A stretch of 64,000 bases of DNA from Diphasiastrum complanatum (GCA_029204225.1 CM055105.1:16997353-17061352), one strand, 5' to 3'. Positions 21,067 to 33,149 are shown, counted from the stretch's first letter. Notes: generated by a model not told the origin, from the letters alone. Made by a program: numbers and translations.

Positions 21067-22485
21067 AAGTAAATAAAAAAACGAAACACATAGTGTAAAT
21101 TAGAAAGTTTAATCCATAAGTAGAATGCCTTGCTTGATGCAAATCTTCATAGAAGGATGTCATGAAGTGTACCCAAGAATAGACTTTTTAGATGGGCGGC
21201 AAATATCAAGAGCAAAAAATCACAAAGTATGTACACTAACATATTGTCGGAGTTAAAAGTCAAGTTGAATAATTCAAGATGGAGAGCTGGTCATCTTTAT
21301 GATTCATAGAAATCATTTGCAAGTCAAAGTGGTAGAGACCAGGACTAAGATGCTCCACTATTAATGATATACATGAAAATATGAAAATAAAGGAATATTT
21401 GACAAAGTGCAAGTATATAGATCATAGTTAATCATGCCAATGGAGGTGGAACGTCCTTATATCATCCCTCCAAAAAAAGACGTGTGATTTGGGGGGAGGA
21501 TGATGTGGAGTGGGCATAACACAAGGAGGAGAAAAATCAATTGCATGTTATTGTGTTAATCTAATATGTGCTGGACCAAAGGTGCATGGAAATTGCAATG
21601 AGATCCTGAACATTCAGTTACAAAATCTCCAACCCAAATACACATTCATCACAAATATATAGTTTATGTTGTTACCAGATCAGAATTGTGATTATCAGTT
21701 TCTGTTAGTTCATTATAAATCCTGGATTAGGGCTAGGATTATTCTTTGTTTCATTAGTTCATGTTAGTATATGGTTAGTACTTGAGTAGGGCGAGCATTA
21801 GAAGCTAAATTAAGGAAAAATGTGGAGGCTTAAGAGATGGAAATGGCGGAGGAGAAGCTGAAGAGCAGCAAGAGTCTGAATGATAGAGATGGATCGTGAC
21901 ATCAAGCCGTTACTTTAGGCTGCTGCCGTGCTTCTTCAATCCGTCCACTATCTCACATCAATGAGTCAGCTTACTGATTGATATCATGGACCATGTGGGA
22001 GCGTGGTGAATAGTGCAGGAATCATGAGGATATCAAATCCATATCGATCGTCTACCCTACCTTCCTCTGAATTCCTGTGGAGCACGGTTCCTAACCTACC
22101 GCTTGCTAGCAGAGTTGTACTCTCGCTCAGTCTCTCACAAATATTTACATTAAATCAAAAGCTGTGTTGTGCCTGTTTGAGGCCCGTGATGCGAAGCAAA
22201 GTAGAAACCCTCAGGATTTTTACGATGTGTTGGCACGGGCCACCTAAGTGGCAAGAAGAATCCCATGACGATTCTGTTGTGCTCTGCCAACTTCCAAGTT
22301 CCAGAGGCCTGCGTCCAGCCTATTTCTTTTCTTTTATTTCTCCTTGGTACTTGTTGTTTTTCCTTTTGTCGATGTATCATTCAATAGGACTCAGGAGTCT
22401 CGGGACACATCCCAGGAGCAGGATACGGTTTGTTTCTTCTTCATATCTATAATTTTAGCAGGATAAGATTTAAATACCATTTACA
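21067..22485. other. Non-coding, possible LTR start near 21504
   Basis: No gene supported. GGGGGGAGGATGA at 21491-21503 followed by TGTGGAGTGGG looks like a gypsy polypurine tract and LTR start, preceded by sequence resembling the end of a pol gene, but no partner LTR is present. A 149-codon open frame at 22003-22452 has no recognisable motif. Confidence 0.3.
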
Positions 22486-23142
22486 TGGATCACCATGATC
22501 ATCTGCTAAGGCCTGTGCAGACAGTGGAAGTGGGCCCTTGGCAGTTGCACGGCTTCCCACTTTGAATGCGCTCTTATCTTTCACGTGTGGGCCTGAAACG
22601 CATGAATATAGGGCACTGCAAAAAATCCACGCCTGCCTCCTGGTTCATGTTTTTCTTTTCTTTTCTTTTTCTTTTTTTATCTTGTTCTGCTCGCTATGCC
22701 TATGGAGTATGGACTCTGGAGCTTCAGCTCATGTTTTTCTTTTCTGTTGTTTTGCTTCGCCTGCCTCCTGCGTGCTTGTACAGCAGTCTGCACCCAGGGC
22801 TGGGTCAATCTTTGTTGTCCTACTTTTATTCTCGACTCCCTAGTCCCGAGTCGCACCTTTGAAGTTTTGAAGCATTCATGATTCAGCACAGTATCCCGAC
22901 TCCCGAGAGTCCCTCTAGGCTCTCCTCCTCGTAACACTACTCTTGCTTTCTGGCAGCTTCTGCAACCGATTGCAATCCGCAAGATAAAGTAGGCATGCCT
23001 CATATTATGTACTACGTACCTTTAAGATATCACAATACCAGTTAGCTCGTCCGTCTCCTTGTCCTCTACAGGCAGGCAGTTGAGCCTTCGGCCATCATCT
23101 CATCAACTTCCTTCCCTTCACCGTTCCATTGTCGTCCTTGAG

Positions 23143-23189
<47 letters not shown>

Positions 23190-23360
23190 CTTCTTTCCCT
23201 TCACCATTGCATTGTCGTCCTTGAGCCGTCCGTCTCTATCTCTCTCTCTCTCTCCCCCCATCCATCACTGGTTGCTTCAAAAGGGTGTTTATCACTTCAG
23301 GATTTTCACTTGCCATTCATTCTTTGAGCTAGAAAACCCTAATTCTTATTAAGGCAGTTG
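22486..23360 (+). promoter_or_regulatory. Promoter/5'UTR-like stretch with CT tract
   Basis: Pyrimidine-rich and more GC-rich than its surroundings, with a (CT)n run at about 23144-23186 and AAAACCCTAATT near 23333, a common feature of plant 5' leaders. A 35-40-bp block (TTCCCTTCACC...TGTCGTCCTTGAGCC) is present on both sides of the CT tract, at about 23110-23143 and 23195-23228. No coding exon follows, so it may be a detached gene leader. Confidence 0.35.
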
Positions 23361-23460
23361 CATTTGCATAATATATGCATTCTCAGTTTTAAATTTGTAA
23401 TGAATAGAATGGTGCTGCCCCTCTCGCAATAAAATCTGTGGGAGCAAAAAAAATATTATG

Positions 23461-23568
23461 CAAAATTTTTTTACATGCAACTTTCGGTTGCTGGAAGGTG
23501 CACGAAAAGAGTTACCTTTTTTTACAAGCACCTTCCGCACGGAAGGTTCATGTAAAAAGAATTTTATG
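23461..23568. repeat. Nested inverted repeat
   Basis: TTTTTACATG (23468-23477) pairs with CATGTAAAAA (23549-23558); GGAAGGTGC (23493-23501) pairs with GCACCTTCC (23528-23536); and CCTTCCGCACGGAAGG (23531-23546) is itself a hairpin. It may be a small foldback element; no target duplication was identified. Confidence 0.5.
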
Positions 23569-23881
23569 GCAAAAAAAGTTTTGAAAAAAAAAGTAAAAAC
23601 AAAAATTACGGTAGGGAAGGACGCCCCCTAAGAGCATTACGCCCTGAGAAGGACGTCCGCCTATCGGCCTCGAGAAAATGCCCCTTTTGGGAGGAATGCC
23701 CTTAGAGGGCGACCTCCCGCATAATATTTCATAAAATCTTGATTTTTAGCTTTGCCGCAATAAGGTAATCTATTATGAGCATTCTGGAATCACTCCTAGG
23801 TGAGTTTGAGCATTAAAGTGATTTTTTTTAAAAATGTTATCTTTGTTCTTTTATTCTTTCACTACTTGCATTCTCTTGACT

Positions 23882-24056
23882 GGAGGAGCGTATTCCTCAC
23901 CTTGTCTGACATGGCAGAGGTGGGCTCCAAAATGCGTCCAAGGGTGATGAGGGTGGGATGCATCCTGGTGAGATGATGGCATCCCACTTTTTTTACCCTT
24001 GGATTATCTCTTCCCCACCTCTGTCATGTTAGACAGGGTGAGGAATACGCTCCCCC
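23882..24056. mobile_element. MULE-type MITE, 175 bp
   Basis: Terminal inverted repeats of about 43 bp: it begins GGAGGAGCGTATTCCTCACC and ends GGTGAGGAATACGCTCCCCC, with TIRs extending through the AGAGGTGGG / CCCACCTCT pair. A perfect 9-bp direct repeat, CTCTTGACT, flanks it (23873-23881 and 24057-24065). Long TIRs with a 9-bp target duplication are the hallmark of Mutator-like transposons. It encodes nothing and depends on a transposase elsewhere. Confidence 0.88.
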
Positions 24057-24065
24057 CTCTTGACT

Positions 24066-25224
24066 TTTTCATAGACTTCAGGACCAAAAAATTCACCACC
24101 TAATGATTATGATAAACAAATCACTTAGATTTTGAATATTTACCTTTATATAGATATAGATACGTTCAAATTTACGAAAACTTAATACTCCTGTATTTGG
24201 TATATATATAAATTTATACGAGAAAAAATTGCCTAGTGTGTGATAGTGTAGCTATTTGATATTTTGGAGGTCATCCACATTTACAATTTTTGTAGGCCTC
24301 TAAAAACTTGAATAAGCAACATTATGCTAAGAAAAGTCAATTGTCATAGTTAAACAACTATAAATTAAAATTAGTAACAGTAACTAGGGGTCCCAATCCT
24401 TTCGAAACAACTATCGACTCTATTTCAATTAACGGGCCTTAGAACTAGCCCAAAAAGTTGCTACTTTTTTACCATTTTTTAAATAACTCACATTGTTGAC
24501 ATTTTGGCCATGTACTTCTGTTTATGATATCAACATATAATGCCCGATTGCCTTTCAAGAGACGTCCAACCATTCCAAAAAAGAAATCCCAAGTCATGGG
24601 CTAAGAAGACCAAAAAAGCTGCAACCAATCGAGTACATGATATTTGACAGTTCCACCTACGAGCAAAACAAGAACAAAGGCAAACAATTGTCGATTTACT
24701 AGACATAAATATTTGCCAAAAAACCAAGGGCAAAGTTAGTGAAAGTGAATTTCGTGCCATACAAATTTTATGAGCACTGAATTGACATAATGCAAGAAGT
24801 CTCGTACTCGGTATCCCAAGGAGGCCCAAACCGATGAAATCATGACATAGAGAGAAACACAAAGGGGTCATAATAGTACAAAACCTTGCTTAACCAATGA
24901 GAAACTTGAGAAATACCAAAGCATGCTTATAAGAAAGATGTAATGCCAAAGTATGTGGGAATTGGTTGTGTAAGTCCATTTTTGTGTGGGAGAAAAGCAT
25001 ATATCATTAGAATGCTAGAATGTTTTATTGTGATTGATTACCACATGCTTTGCATCAGTTGGGATTCTTTACCTTCCATCTATTTAGCCTTGCTACTCTC
25101 AAATGTTTCTTGCTACCCACAACCTTTGGAGATCAATTTTCAACCCTTCCATCAAATTTTTTTCCCTAATTGCTCGTCCTACCTGCCCTCAAATGGATGC
25201 TACAGTTCCCATGACCTCCTATAA
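24066..25224. other. Non-coding stretch, unassigned
   Basis: No confident feature. A 113-codon minus-strand frame at 24530-24871 and a plus-strand frame at 24943-25224 have no recognisable domains and may be chance or LINE debris. The CCCCC at 25225-25229 is the left target duplication of B3. Confidence 0.4.
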
Positions 25225-25229
25225 CCCCC

Positions 25230-26448
25230 TGTAGCGCAGGCATCCCAAAGGGAGCCGAGAACCACGACTTAGCTTCCTAGCCTTCAACTCTTGCCATCTG
25301 AACCCACTTGACATACAAGCAGCCAACTCGCCAACAACGATCAGACTTAACCAACTTGAAGTTCCAAAAACCAACATTGAGATCCAACCTGGCGCCATGC
25401 CAAATCGGGGGTCCCGACGTGGGTGACTTCCCTCCAAGCAAGCCGCCCGACATACATCAAACTTAACCAACTCGAAGCTTCGTTACAAACGAGTAACATC
25501 CAATCCAAGCAAGCGGTCTGACTTACATCAGACTTAACCAACTGAAAGCTTCGTCACGAGCGCTGGAAGCCACCCTGGCGCCTCGCCAGACTGGACAGCC
25601 ATAAACAGGTAACATCCACCCAAGCAAGCCATCCAACTCAGCCGACAGGTTAGAGCCCGTTCCCCAAGAGCTTAACCCATTCACGTTCATGCAAGGAACA
25701 CTCAGAACCACAAGCCGCGACAGATATGGAAACAACCAGTTCCTAGACCAAATGGTCCCGACAGCATACCGCTGGCGCCACGGACCGAATGGTCCCGACG
25801 GCATACCGCTGGCGTCCCGGGATACGACCCTCAACTATGTGCCAAGTTAAAAATTTTGAAAGCGGCCTTACAACTGGCGCTTTTACCGAACACTGAAACC
25901 CAGAAGGTAATCAGAGTCAATTTGAGGAAAATCCCACTTTATTGATAAATCTGAGAAGGTTACATTTCAAGTGTGTGACCGACCCTAGTCTCCGGGGCGC
26001 TAGCATGCCAAGGCGAGAGCCATGACAACTTTCCAGCAAGGGAGGCTGAGACTTTGGTTGGAGCTCGCCCTGAGTCGCAACCCGCACTCCCCTATAGTAT
26101 TGGTGTGATTCGGCACCCCCCCTCATACCAAGCACTCTACCCAAGCTGGTAAAGCACGTTTTTCTCTCTCTAGGATTTTCTCTTTCTAGAAAGTCATTTT
26201 CTCTCTCTAGATTTTATTGATCCCCAGGCTTCCTTTAACCATGCCTAGATCGTGTGAGGTGATTGCACATCGATCTGAGCTCTCTGGACTTCGCTAGAAC
26301 CGATCAAAGATTTTCAGCCATAGGAACTTGGCGCCGGCTGGATTCTGGTCACAGTGGCGCCGGGAGCAGCAGGGGCGCTGCTGGCGCCGGGGACATAGCT
26401 GGCGCCGATGGCGCCGAAAGTAAAGCTTGTAAAGGTAGCTTTACAACA
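25230..26448 (-). repeat. B3 3' LTR
   Basis: A 1219-bp LTR, very similar to the B1 LTRs. Open frames inside it recur at the same places in every B LTR and are not genes. Confidence 0.9.
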
Positions 26449-26889
26449 TCCACCCCACCTTTATAAAATCTGATGTCCTCATCAGATGTCAGATTAAAGT
26501 AAAGGTGTCTCCCAATTAAAATAACTATACATTTAAGCTACTTGGTTTACTGGCCACTTTTTATTAACATTGAAGCTGGCACACCACAAGTCGGAGGCTC
26601 AGCTCTTTGTACTGAAAAATTACATAACTTGAAAATATATCTTTGTCTGGGAAAAGCGTAGATTTGATATCGCTTTCGTAAAACCCGAGAACCTTATTAA
26701 CTGGTGACAGAGGCCTTTCTTTGAAATGTTCGCCCCTGTCGCTTCTGACTTTCGACTTTGGAACTCCTTTGAGCTCCTGATTTGTCCTTGATGCACTTTG
26801 TGTTGAGCTCCCTGAGCTCCAGATTTGTTCAGTTCCGCACAGGTATCAAGGCTCCCTGAGCCGAGGGATTAATCGTTTGATTGCCCACT

Positions 26890-27400
26890 TTATGGTCCAC
26901 TCCGTGCCTTGTTGCTTCTGCACCTTGATTTCTCTCCTTGTCCAAGCCTGATCTTGATACTTTTCCATCTTGGCTCTTTAAGGTAGGCAAAGATTGAGTA
27001 CTCCGCAATGCACCTCTCACTTAGCTTGAAGTAGCTCTTTGAATCAGCCCAAATGTAACCATTGACCTCGTGGAAAGCCAAAGGGTCGCACCAGTTTGAT
27101 CCGCATCCGAACTATCTCTTCGCGTTTGTTTGAAGCACCATGTCCGTCGCGCAAAACTTGACTTTCACAATTCCATCATTGGTTAGTTGCCTCACAGTCA
27201 AAACAAGAAGTGTACATCGAGCTTGGCTTCAAGTAGCTCTCTTTGAATCAGAAACATGCACCCAGAGTTTGCACTAATCCGATCTCAACGCGAACTGTCC
27301 CTTAGCGTCCGTTCGAAATACCAAGTCTTTCATGCAAGACTCAACTTTCACAGTTCCTTCATTGATCAGCTGCCTTACACGTAACACAAGCCAGCGTACT
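26890..27400 (-). pseudogene. B-family passenger module pair (B3 copy)
   Basis: The internal region reads, in one minus-strand frame, two homologous modules of about 55 residues. Module 1 has INEGTVKVESCMKDLVF...CKLWVHVSDSKRAT, and module 2 has TNDGIVKVKFCATDMVLQ...WCDPLAFHEVNGYIWADSK. The end is rich in K/R (SIKIRLGQGEKSRCRSNKAR). In-frame stops follow module 1 (TGA after KRAT) and lie inside module 2 (TAG after AKR). The same stops occur in the B1 and B4 copies, so the sequence was already broken before the family spread. It is not gag or pol. It looks like a captured fragment of a host gene; its identity is unknown. Confidence 0.55.
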
Positions 27401-27563
27401 CATATGTTTCCTCATCATTGCTGGTCCAGAGAAAGCCTATAACAAACTTTCCTTTCCACAACAAAAGCCTGTCAACTTATTAGGTCCAAAGTTCGCCAGT
27501 CTCCTCGTGTGAGTATGGCTAGGTCACCTTGAATTTGCCCCCATTTTGATCAACTTTCATTCT

Positions 27564-28199
27564 TACCAAGTTAAAAATTTTGAAAGCGGCCTTACAACTG
27601 GCGCTTTTACCGAACACTGAAACCCAGAAGGTAATCAGAGTCAGTTTGAGGAAAATCCCACTTAATTGATAAATCTGAGAAGGTTACATTTCAAGTGTGT
27701 GACCGACCCTAGTCTCCGGGGCGCTAGCATGCCAAGGCGAGAGCCATGACAACATTCCAGCAAGGGAGGCTGAGACTTTGGTTGGAGCTCGCCCTGAGTC
27801 GCAACCCGCACTCCCCTATAGTATTGGTGTGATTCGGCACCCCCCCTCATACCAAGCACTCTACCCAAGCTGCTAAAGCACGTTTTTCTCTCTCTAGGAT
27901 TTTCTCTTTCTAGAAAGTCATTTTCTCTCTCTAGATTTTATTGATCCCCAGGCTTCCTTTAACCATGCCTAGATCGTGTGAGGTGATTGCACATCGATCT
28001 GAGCTCTCTGGACTTCGCTAGAACCGATCAAAGATTTTCAGCCATAGGAACTTGGCGCCGGCTGGATTCTGGTCACAGTGGCGCCGGGAGCGGCACCGGC
28101 GCCGTTGGCGCCGGGAGCAGCAGGGGCGCTGCTGGCGCCGGGGACATAGCTGGCGCCGATGGCGCCGGAAGTAAAGCTTGTAAAGGTAGCTTTACAACA
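27564..28199 (-). repeat. B3 partial 5' LTR
   Basis: The outer 636 bp of the LTR, including the GGCGCC-rich block at about 28050-28170. It contains a 27-bp GGCGCC-type stretch that the 3' LTR lacks. Confidence 0.88.
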
Positions 28200-28216
28200 C
28201 CCCCCCCCCCCCCCCC
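28200..28216. repeat. Poly-C tract
   Basis: About 17 consecutive C directly at the end of B3; the first five form its right target duplication. Confidence 0.9.
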
Positions 28217-29050
28217 AGTTCCATCATGTTTCCATTCCCTAGTGGTTACTGGGCTAGCTAGTTTCTACAGATATGTATTTATTTGATGGCTTGATTTGTG
28301 ACTTATCTACTAGACTTGATGTAATGTAATGCTAGCTCTTGCTATTTAAAGAACCTTATTCCTAGGAGTTGTAACTTTCAGATGGTAGGAATTCGGTAAA
28401 AGTTAGTACCAACCGAGTGGGTTGTTTATGTGATGGTAAAGCCATGTGCAGATTCTTGTTAAATCACAATAAATATGGGTGTACTCCAATATCCAGATGA
28501 AGTTTTGAGATCTCTGGATTATTGGATAATGCGATTAATGATCTTCTTCAAGGAACTGAATTTCTTGTACCATTTCGGATATAGATATTGGATATCTATT
28601 GGTATTTACTTCAGCTATTTTGAGTTTTTTCCTTTTGGTTTTTGAAGAATAAACTTAGGTCATTTTGACTATATATGAACGAGGTATCTCGTCCATACTG
28701 GGGTCAATGCCTAGTGGTATTCTTAGATGAATTGTTGTCTACTGTGAAAACTTAAGAAAATGGAGAATCAATAGTTGGAGGTAAGATTCGCAGTGATATA
28801 TGAGAGTAACATATGCGGATTTTGGAGGAATCTGCCAGATAATGACATGTGTGTTTATGTACTGGGTCATAGTCAGATTATTCTCATATGTGCAAGATTA
28901 ATCTTGGTTGGATCTACTATGTATTCCTAGTTACTAAGGTTATCTGGTGCACTTAACCTAGTTGTTGAACATAGACATGTGATCAAGTATTGTGTTTGAC
29001 AATTACTTGCAGAGTTAACAGATCTGTTCTGACAGATCTATAGGTTAACT
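28217..29050. other. Non-coding, upstream part of element C
   Basis: No coding sequence recognised. It may be decayed 5' internal sequence of element C, whose pol becomes readable at about 29054. Confidence 0.4.
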
Positions 29051-29053
29051 TAA

Positions 29054-30063
29054 ATGTTATTTGGATATGGATATCAAAGTCAAAAACCAGTTGAACAAGT
29101 CTTCAAAGGACTTGCGCGAACGCAATCCATGAACCTAGCTGAGCTAGGAGAAGAAGAAAAGATCGTATATGTGGGAGAACAATTATCGCCCACACAATTC
29201 AAAAGACTATGTGCATTGTTGGTGGAATACAAGGATTGTTTTGCTTGGAATTATAGTGATCTGAAGGGTATTCCACCAACCATAATCTAGCATACCATAC
29301 CCGTAATGGATGGAGCAGTCCCCAAGGTGAGTCGTTATAATTGTTGTAATCCGAATTATACATAATTGATCAAGCAAGAGTTGCAAAAATTGCTAGATGC
29401 TGATTTCATTTATGAGATCGAGCACACGGAATGGGTGTCGCCAATAGTCATAGTACCCAAGAAGAATGACAAGATGCAGATCTATTTGAATCTGAAAGCA
29501 TTAAATGCAGTCACCAAAAAGGATAATTTTCCATTATCATTTACGGAAAGTGTTCTAGACAAAGTAGTAGGAGCATAAGCCTACAGTTTCCTGGACGGGT
29601 TCAGCGGCTACAATCAGGTGAAAATAGTGTCGCAAGATCAGCACAAGACAACATTTGCCACAGAATGGGGAACCTATGCCTATAAGGTGATGCTGTTTGG
29701 ACTTTGCAATGCCCCAAGTACTTTTCAGCGAGTTATGCAGGCGGCATTCAAAGAGTACTTGCAAAAATTTCTGGAGATTTTCTTGGATGATCTGTGTGTG
29801 CATGGACCTAACTCCGAGCACTTATCCAATCTGGAAAAAGTGCTAAAGAAATGCCACGAGTATCGGATATCCCTGAACCCAGAAAAGTGTGACATATGGC
29901 CTAATTCTTGGCCATGTAGTATCCAGACACGGGATCGCCACGGACTTGTCAAAGGTAAGGATCATTGTCGATCTGCCACCAGCAAGATTAATCCGTAGAG
30001 TCTACATTTTCATAGGTCATGCTAACTACTACCGTATATTCGTTCTAGATTTTACGGAGCTAG
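29054..30063 (+). pseudogene. Gypsy element C: pol, pre-RT to RT
   Basis: A plus-strand gypsy polymerase. Order: YKDCFAWNYSDLKGI, VSPIVIVPKKNDKMQI, NLKALNAVTKKDNFPLPF-like (PLSF here), SFLDGFSGYNQVKI, KTTFATEWGTYAYKVMLFGL, APSTFQRVM, then the catalytic segment IFLDDLCVHG with both aspartates kept. GHVVSRHGIATD and FIGHANYYRIFV follow, the RT-to-RNase H link. A handful of stops and frameshifts (near 29290, 29365, 29576 and 29890) inactivate it. The reading is cut exactly at the B1 target site and resumes at 35136. Confidence 0.93.
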
Positions 30064-30068
30064 CACGA

Positions 30069-31286
30069 TGTAGCGCAGGCATCCCAGAGGGAGCCGGGAA
30101 CCACGACTTAGCTTCCCAGCCTTCAACTCTTGCCATCCAAACCCACTTGACATACAAGCAGCCAACTCGCCAACAACGATCAGACTTAACCAACTTGAAG
30201 TTCCGAAAACCAACATTGAGGTCCAACCTGGCGCCATGCCAGATCGGGGGTCCCGACGTGGGTGACTTCCCTCCAAGCAAACCGCCCGACATACATCAAA
30301 CTTAACCAACTCGAAGCTTCGTTACAAACGAGTAACATCCATTCCAAGTAAGCGGTCTGACTTACATCAGACTTAACCAACTGAAAGCTTCGTCACGAGC
30401 GCTGGAAGCCAACCTGGCGCCACGCCAGACTGGACAGCCATAAACAGGTAACATCCACCCAAGCAAGCCATCCAATTCAGCCGACAGGTTAGAGCCCGTT
30501 CCCCAAGAGCTTAACCCATTCACGTTCATGCAAGGAACACTCAGAACCACAAGCCGCGACAGATATGGAAACAACCAGTTCCTGGACCAAATGGTCCCGA
30601 CAGCATACCGCTGGCGCCACGGACCGAATGGTCCCGACGGCATACCGCTGGCGTCCCGGGATACGACCCTCAGCTATGTGCCAAGTTAAAAATTTTGAAA
30701 GCGGCCTTACAACTGGCGCTTTTACCGAACACTGAAACCCAGAAGGTAATCAGAGTCAGTTTGAGGAAAATCCCACTTTATTAATAAATCTGAGAAGGTT
30801 ACATTTCAAGTGTGTGACCGACCCTAGTCTCCGGGGCACTAGCATGCCAAGGCGAGAGCCATGACAACATTCCAGCAAGGGAGGCTGAGACTTGGTTGGA
30901 GCTCGCCCTGAGTCGCAACCCGCACTCCCCTATAGTATTGGTGTGATTCGGCACCCCCCCTCATACCAAGCACTCTACCCAAGCTGGTAAAGCACGTTTT
31001 TCTCTCTCTAGGATTTTCTCTTTCTAGAAAGTCATTTTCTCTCTCTAGATTTTATTGATCCCCAGGCTTCCTTTAATCATGCCTAGATCGTGTGAGGTGA
31101 TTGCACATCGATCTGAGCTCTCTGGACTTCGCTAGAACCGATCAAAGATTTTCAGCCATAGGAACTTGGCGCCGGCTGGATTCTGGTCACAGTGGCGCCG
31201 GGAGCAGCAGGGGCGCTGCTGGCGCCGGGGACATAGCTGGCGCCGATGGCGCCGCAAGTAAAGCTTGTAAAGGTAGCTTTACAACA
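30069..31286 (-). repeat. B1 3' LTR
   Basis: A 1218-bp LTR. The polypurine tract AAAGGTGGGGTGGA (minus strand) abuts it at 31287-31300. Confidence 0.93.
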
Positions 31287-31739
31287 TCCACCCCACCTTT
31301 ATAAAATCTGATGTCCTCATCAGATGTCAGATTAAAGTAAAGGTGTCTCCCAATTAAAATGACTATACATTTAAGCTACTAGGCACAGTACTCAATTTAC
31401 TGGCCACTTTTTATTAACATTGAAGCTGGCACACCACAAGTCGGAGGCTCAGCTCTTTGTACTGAAAAATTACATAACTTGAAAATATATCTTTGTCTGG
31501 GAAAAGCGTAGATTTGATATCGCTTTCGTAAAACCCGAGAACCTTATTAATTGGTGACAGAGGCCTTTCTTTGAAATGTTCGCCCCTGTCGCTTCTGACT
31601 TTCGACTTTGAAACTCCTTTGAGCTCCTGATTTGTCCTTGATGCACTTTGTGTTGAGCTCCCTGAGCTCCAGGTTTGTTCAGTTCCGCACAGGTATCAAG
31701 GCTCCCTGAGCCGAAGGATTTATCGTTTGATTGCCCACT

Positions 31740-32250
31740 TTATGGTCCACTCCGTGCCTTGTTGCTTCTGCACCTTGATTTCTCTCCTTGTCCAAGCCTG
31801 ATCTTGATACTTTTCCATCTTGGCTCTTTAAGGTAGGCAAAGATTGAGTACTCCGCAATGCACCTCTCACTTAGCTTGAAGTAGCTCTTTGAATCAGCCC
31901 AAATGTAACCATTGACCTCGTGGAAAGCCAAAGTGTCGCACCAGTTTGATCCGCATCCGAACTATCTCTTCGCGTTTGTTTGAAGCACCATGTCCGTCGC
32001 GCAAAACTTGACTTTCACAATTCCATCACTGGTCAGTTGCCTCACAGTTAAAACAAGAAGTGTACATCGAGCTTGGCTTCAAGTAGCTCTCTTTGAATCA
32101 GACACATGCACCCAGAGTTTGCACTAGTCCGATCTCAACGCGAACTGTCCCTTAGCGTTCGTTCGAAATACCAAGTCTCTCATGCAAGACTCAACTTTCT
32201 CAGTTCCTTCATTGATCAGCTGCCTTACACGTAACACAAGCCAGCGTACT
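31740..32250 (-). pseudogene. B-family passenger module pair (B1 copy)
   Basis: Same two tandem modules as in B3, minus strand: module 1 with LINEG(T)...KVESC and SDSKRAT, module 2 with VKVKFCATDMVLQ and AFHEVNGYIWADSK, and a basic tail ending SNKARSGP. The TGA and TAG positions are shared with B3 and B4. Sequence between module end and PPT (31300-31740) contains further K/S-rich open pieces (KLNKP-, HQGQIRSSKEF-like) but no known domain. Confidence 0.55.
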
Positions 32251-33149
32251 CATATGTTTCCTCATCATTGCTGGTCTAGAGAAAGCCTATAACAAACTTT
32301 CCTTTCCACAACAAAAACTTGTCAACTTATTAGGTCCAAAGTTCGCCAGTCTCCTCGTGTGAGTATGGCTAGGTCACCTTGAATTTGCCCCATTTTGATC
32401 AACTTTAATTCAAAATTTGCCCCAAGAGAGAGGTGTGTGTGATAGTTCCCCTCCACTTAATAAATCAGCTGATCGGACTTTAGAGTAGAGTTCTTCGGAC
32501 AAAAAGCCTTTCCAACACTTTGCTTCCCATCTGCTAGGATTATGGCTCGATCCAACTTGTTGCCAATCTCTGAAGAGGATCCTAGTCTTTTCCCCTTTGA
32601 GGAAAAACCCAACTGATACTGGATATCACCCATGCTCAGTGAGTTTCAGTTCCGAAGGTGGCCGTCCCAAAATGAAGACCAACTGCTCCATAGAAGATCT
32701 CCTCTGAAATGGCCCTTTCCAACTTTTGACTTCCTGCTTGCGTCTGGTGGGCGTTGTCGCAAATGAAACTAACCTAAGAAACAGGCTAGCCATCCATCCT
32801 TTGCAAACATTGAGTCGTTTCGTTGTCGTTCACGTGTGAGTACTTGAACTGCAAATCCGCCCCACAGATTCTGTAGTCCTCTTTGTTTGATGGTATCAGC
32901 CTTCAAAAGAAAAGGTTCCTTCTCGAGCCATCAGCTCCTTGTATCACAAGCAATCATGCAAACCAGGCAAAGCACGAGTACTAAGACTCACCACGAATAC
33001 GTACAAGTAAGACACTCAGGCAGGTTTACTAACAAGTAACAAAGACAAGGTCCCCCTTTGAGATGGTCCTGCCAACGGACCTTTGCCTGGCCGCGCCCAT
33101 ACAAATCGATCACGGAATCAGCCCACATAGGACACCCCTCCAACTATCC
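32251..33149 (-). other. B1 internal non-coding region
   Basis: No gene seen. The stretch is conserved in B2 (36206-36850) and B4 (57600-58340) at the DNA level, including GAACTCTACTCTAA and CTGTGGGGCGGATT blocks, but the reading frames are not conserved. Confidence 0.6.

Larger units (their letters stand above)
25230..28199 (-). mobile_element. Gypsy element B3, internally deleted
   Basis: A non-autonomous gypsy element on the minus strand. It has a full 3' LTR (25230-26448), a polypurine tract (AAAGGTGGGGTGGA on minus, just right of 26448), an internal region (26449-27560) and only the outer part of the 5' LTR (about 27564-28199). The leader, PBS and the rest of the 5' LTR were removed by a deletion at about 27560. 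The ends are TGTTGTAAAGC (minus, at 28199) and GCGCTACA (minus, at 25230). Flanks are CCCCC on the left and a run of 17 C on the right, consistent with a CCCCC target duplication in a poly-C site. No gag, protease, RT or integrase. Confidence 0.88.

Noticed and set aside
22003-22452. 149-codon open frame as a gene
   Set aside because: No domain, odd composition, no splice or promoter support and an overlapping antisense frame; left unassigned.
24530-25224. LINE reverse transcriptase
   Set aside because: Composition is suggestive, but no RT motif (FADD/YADD) or endonuclease motif was found in any frame.
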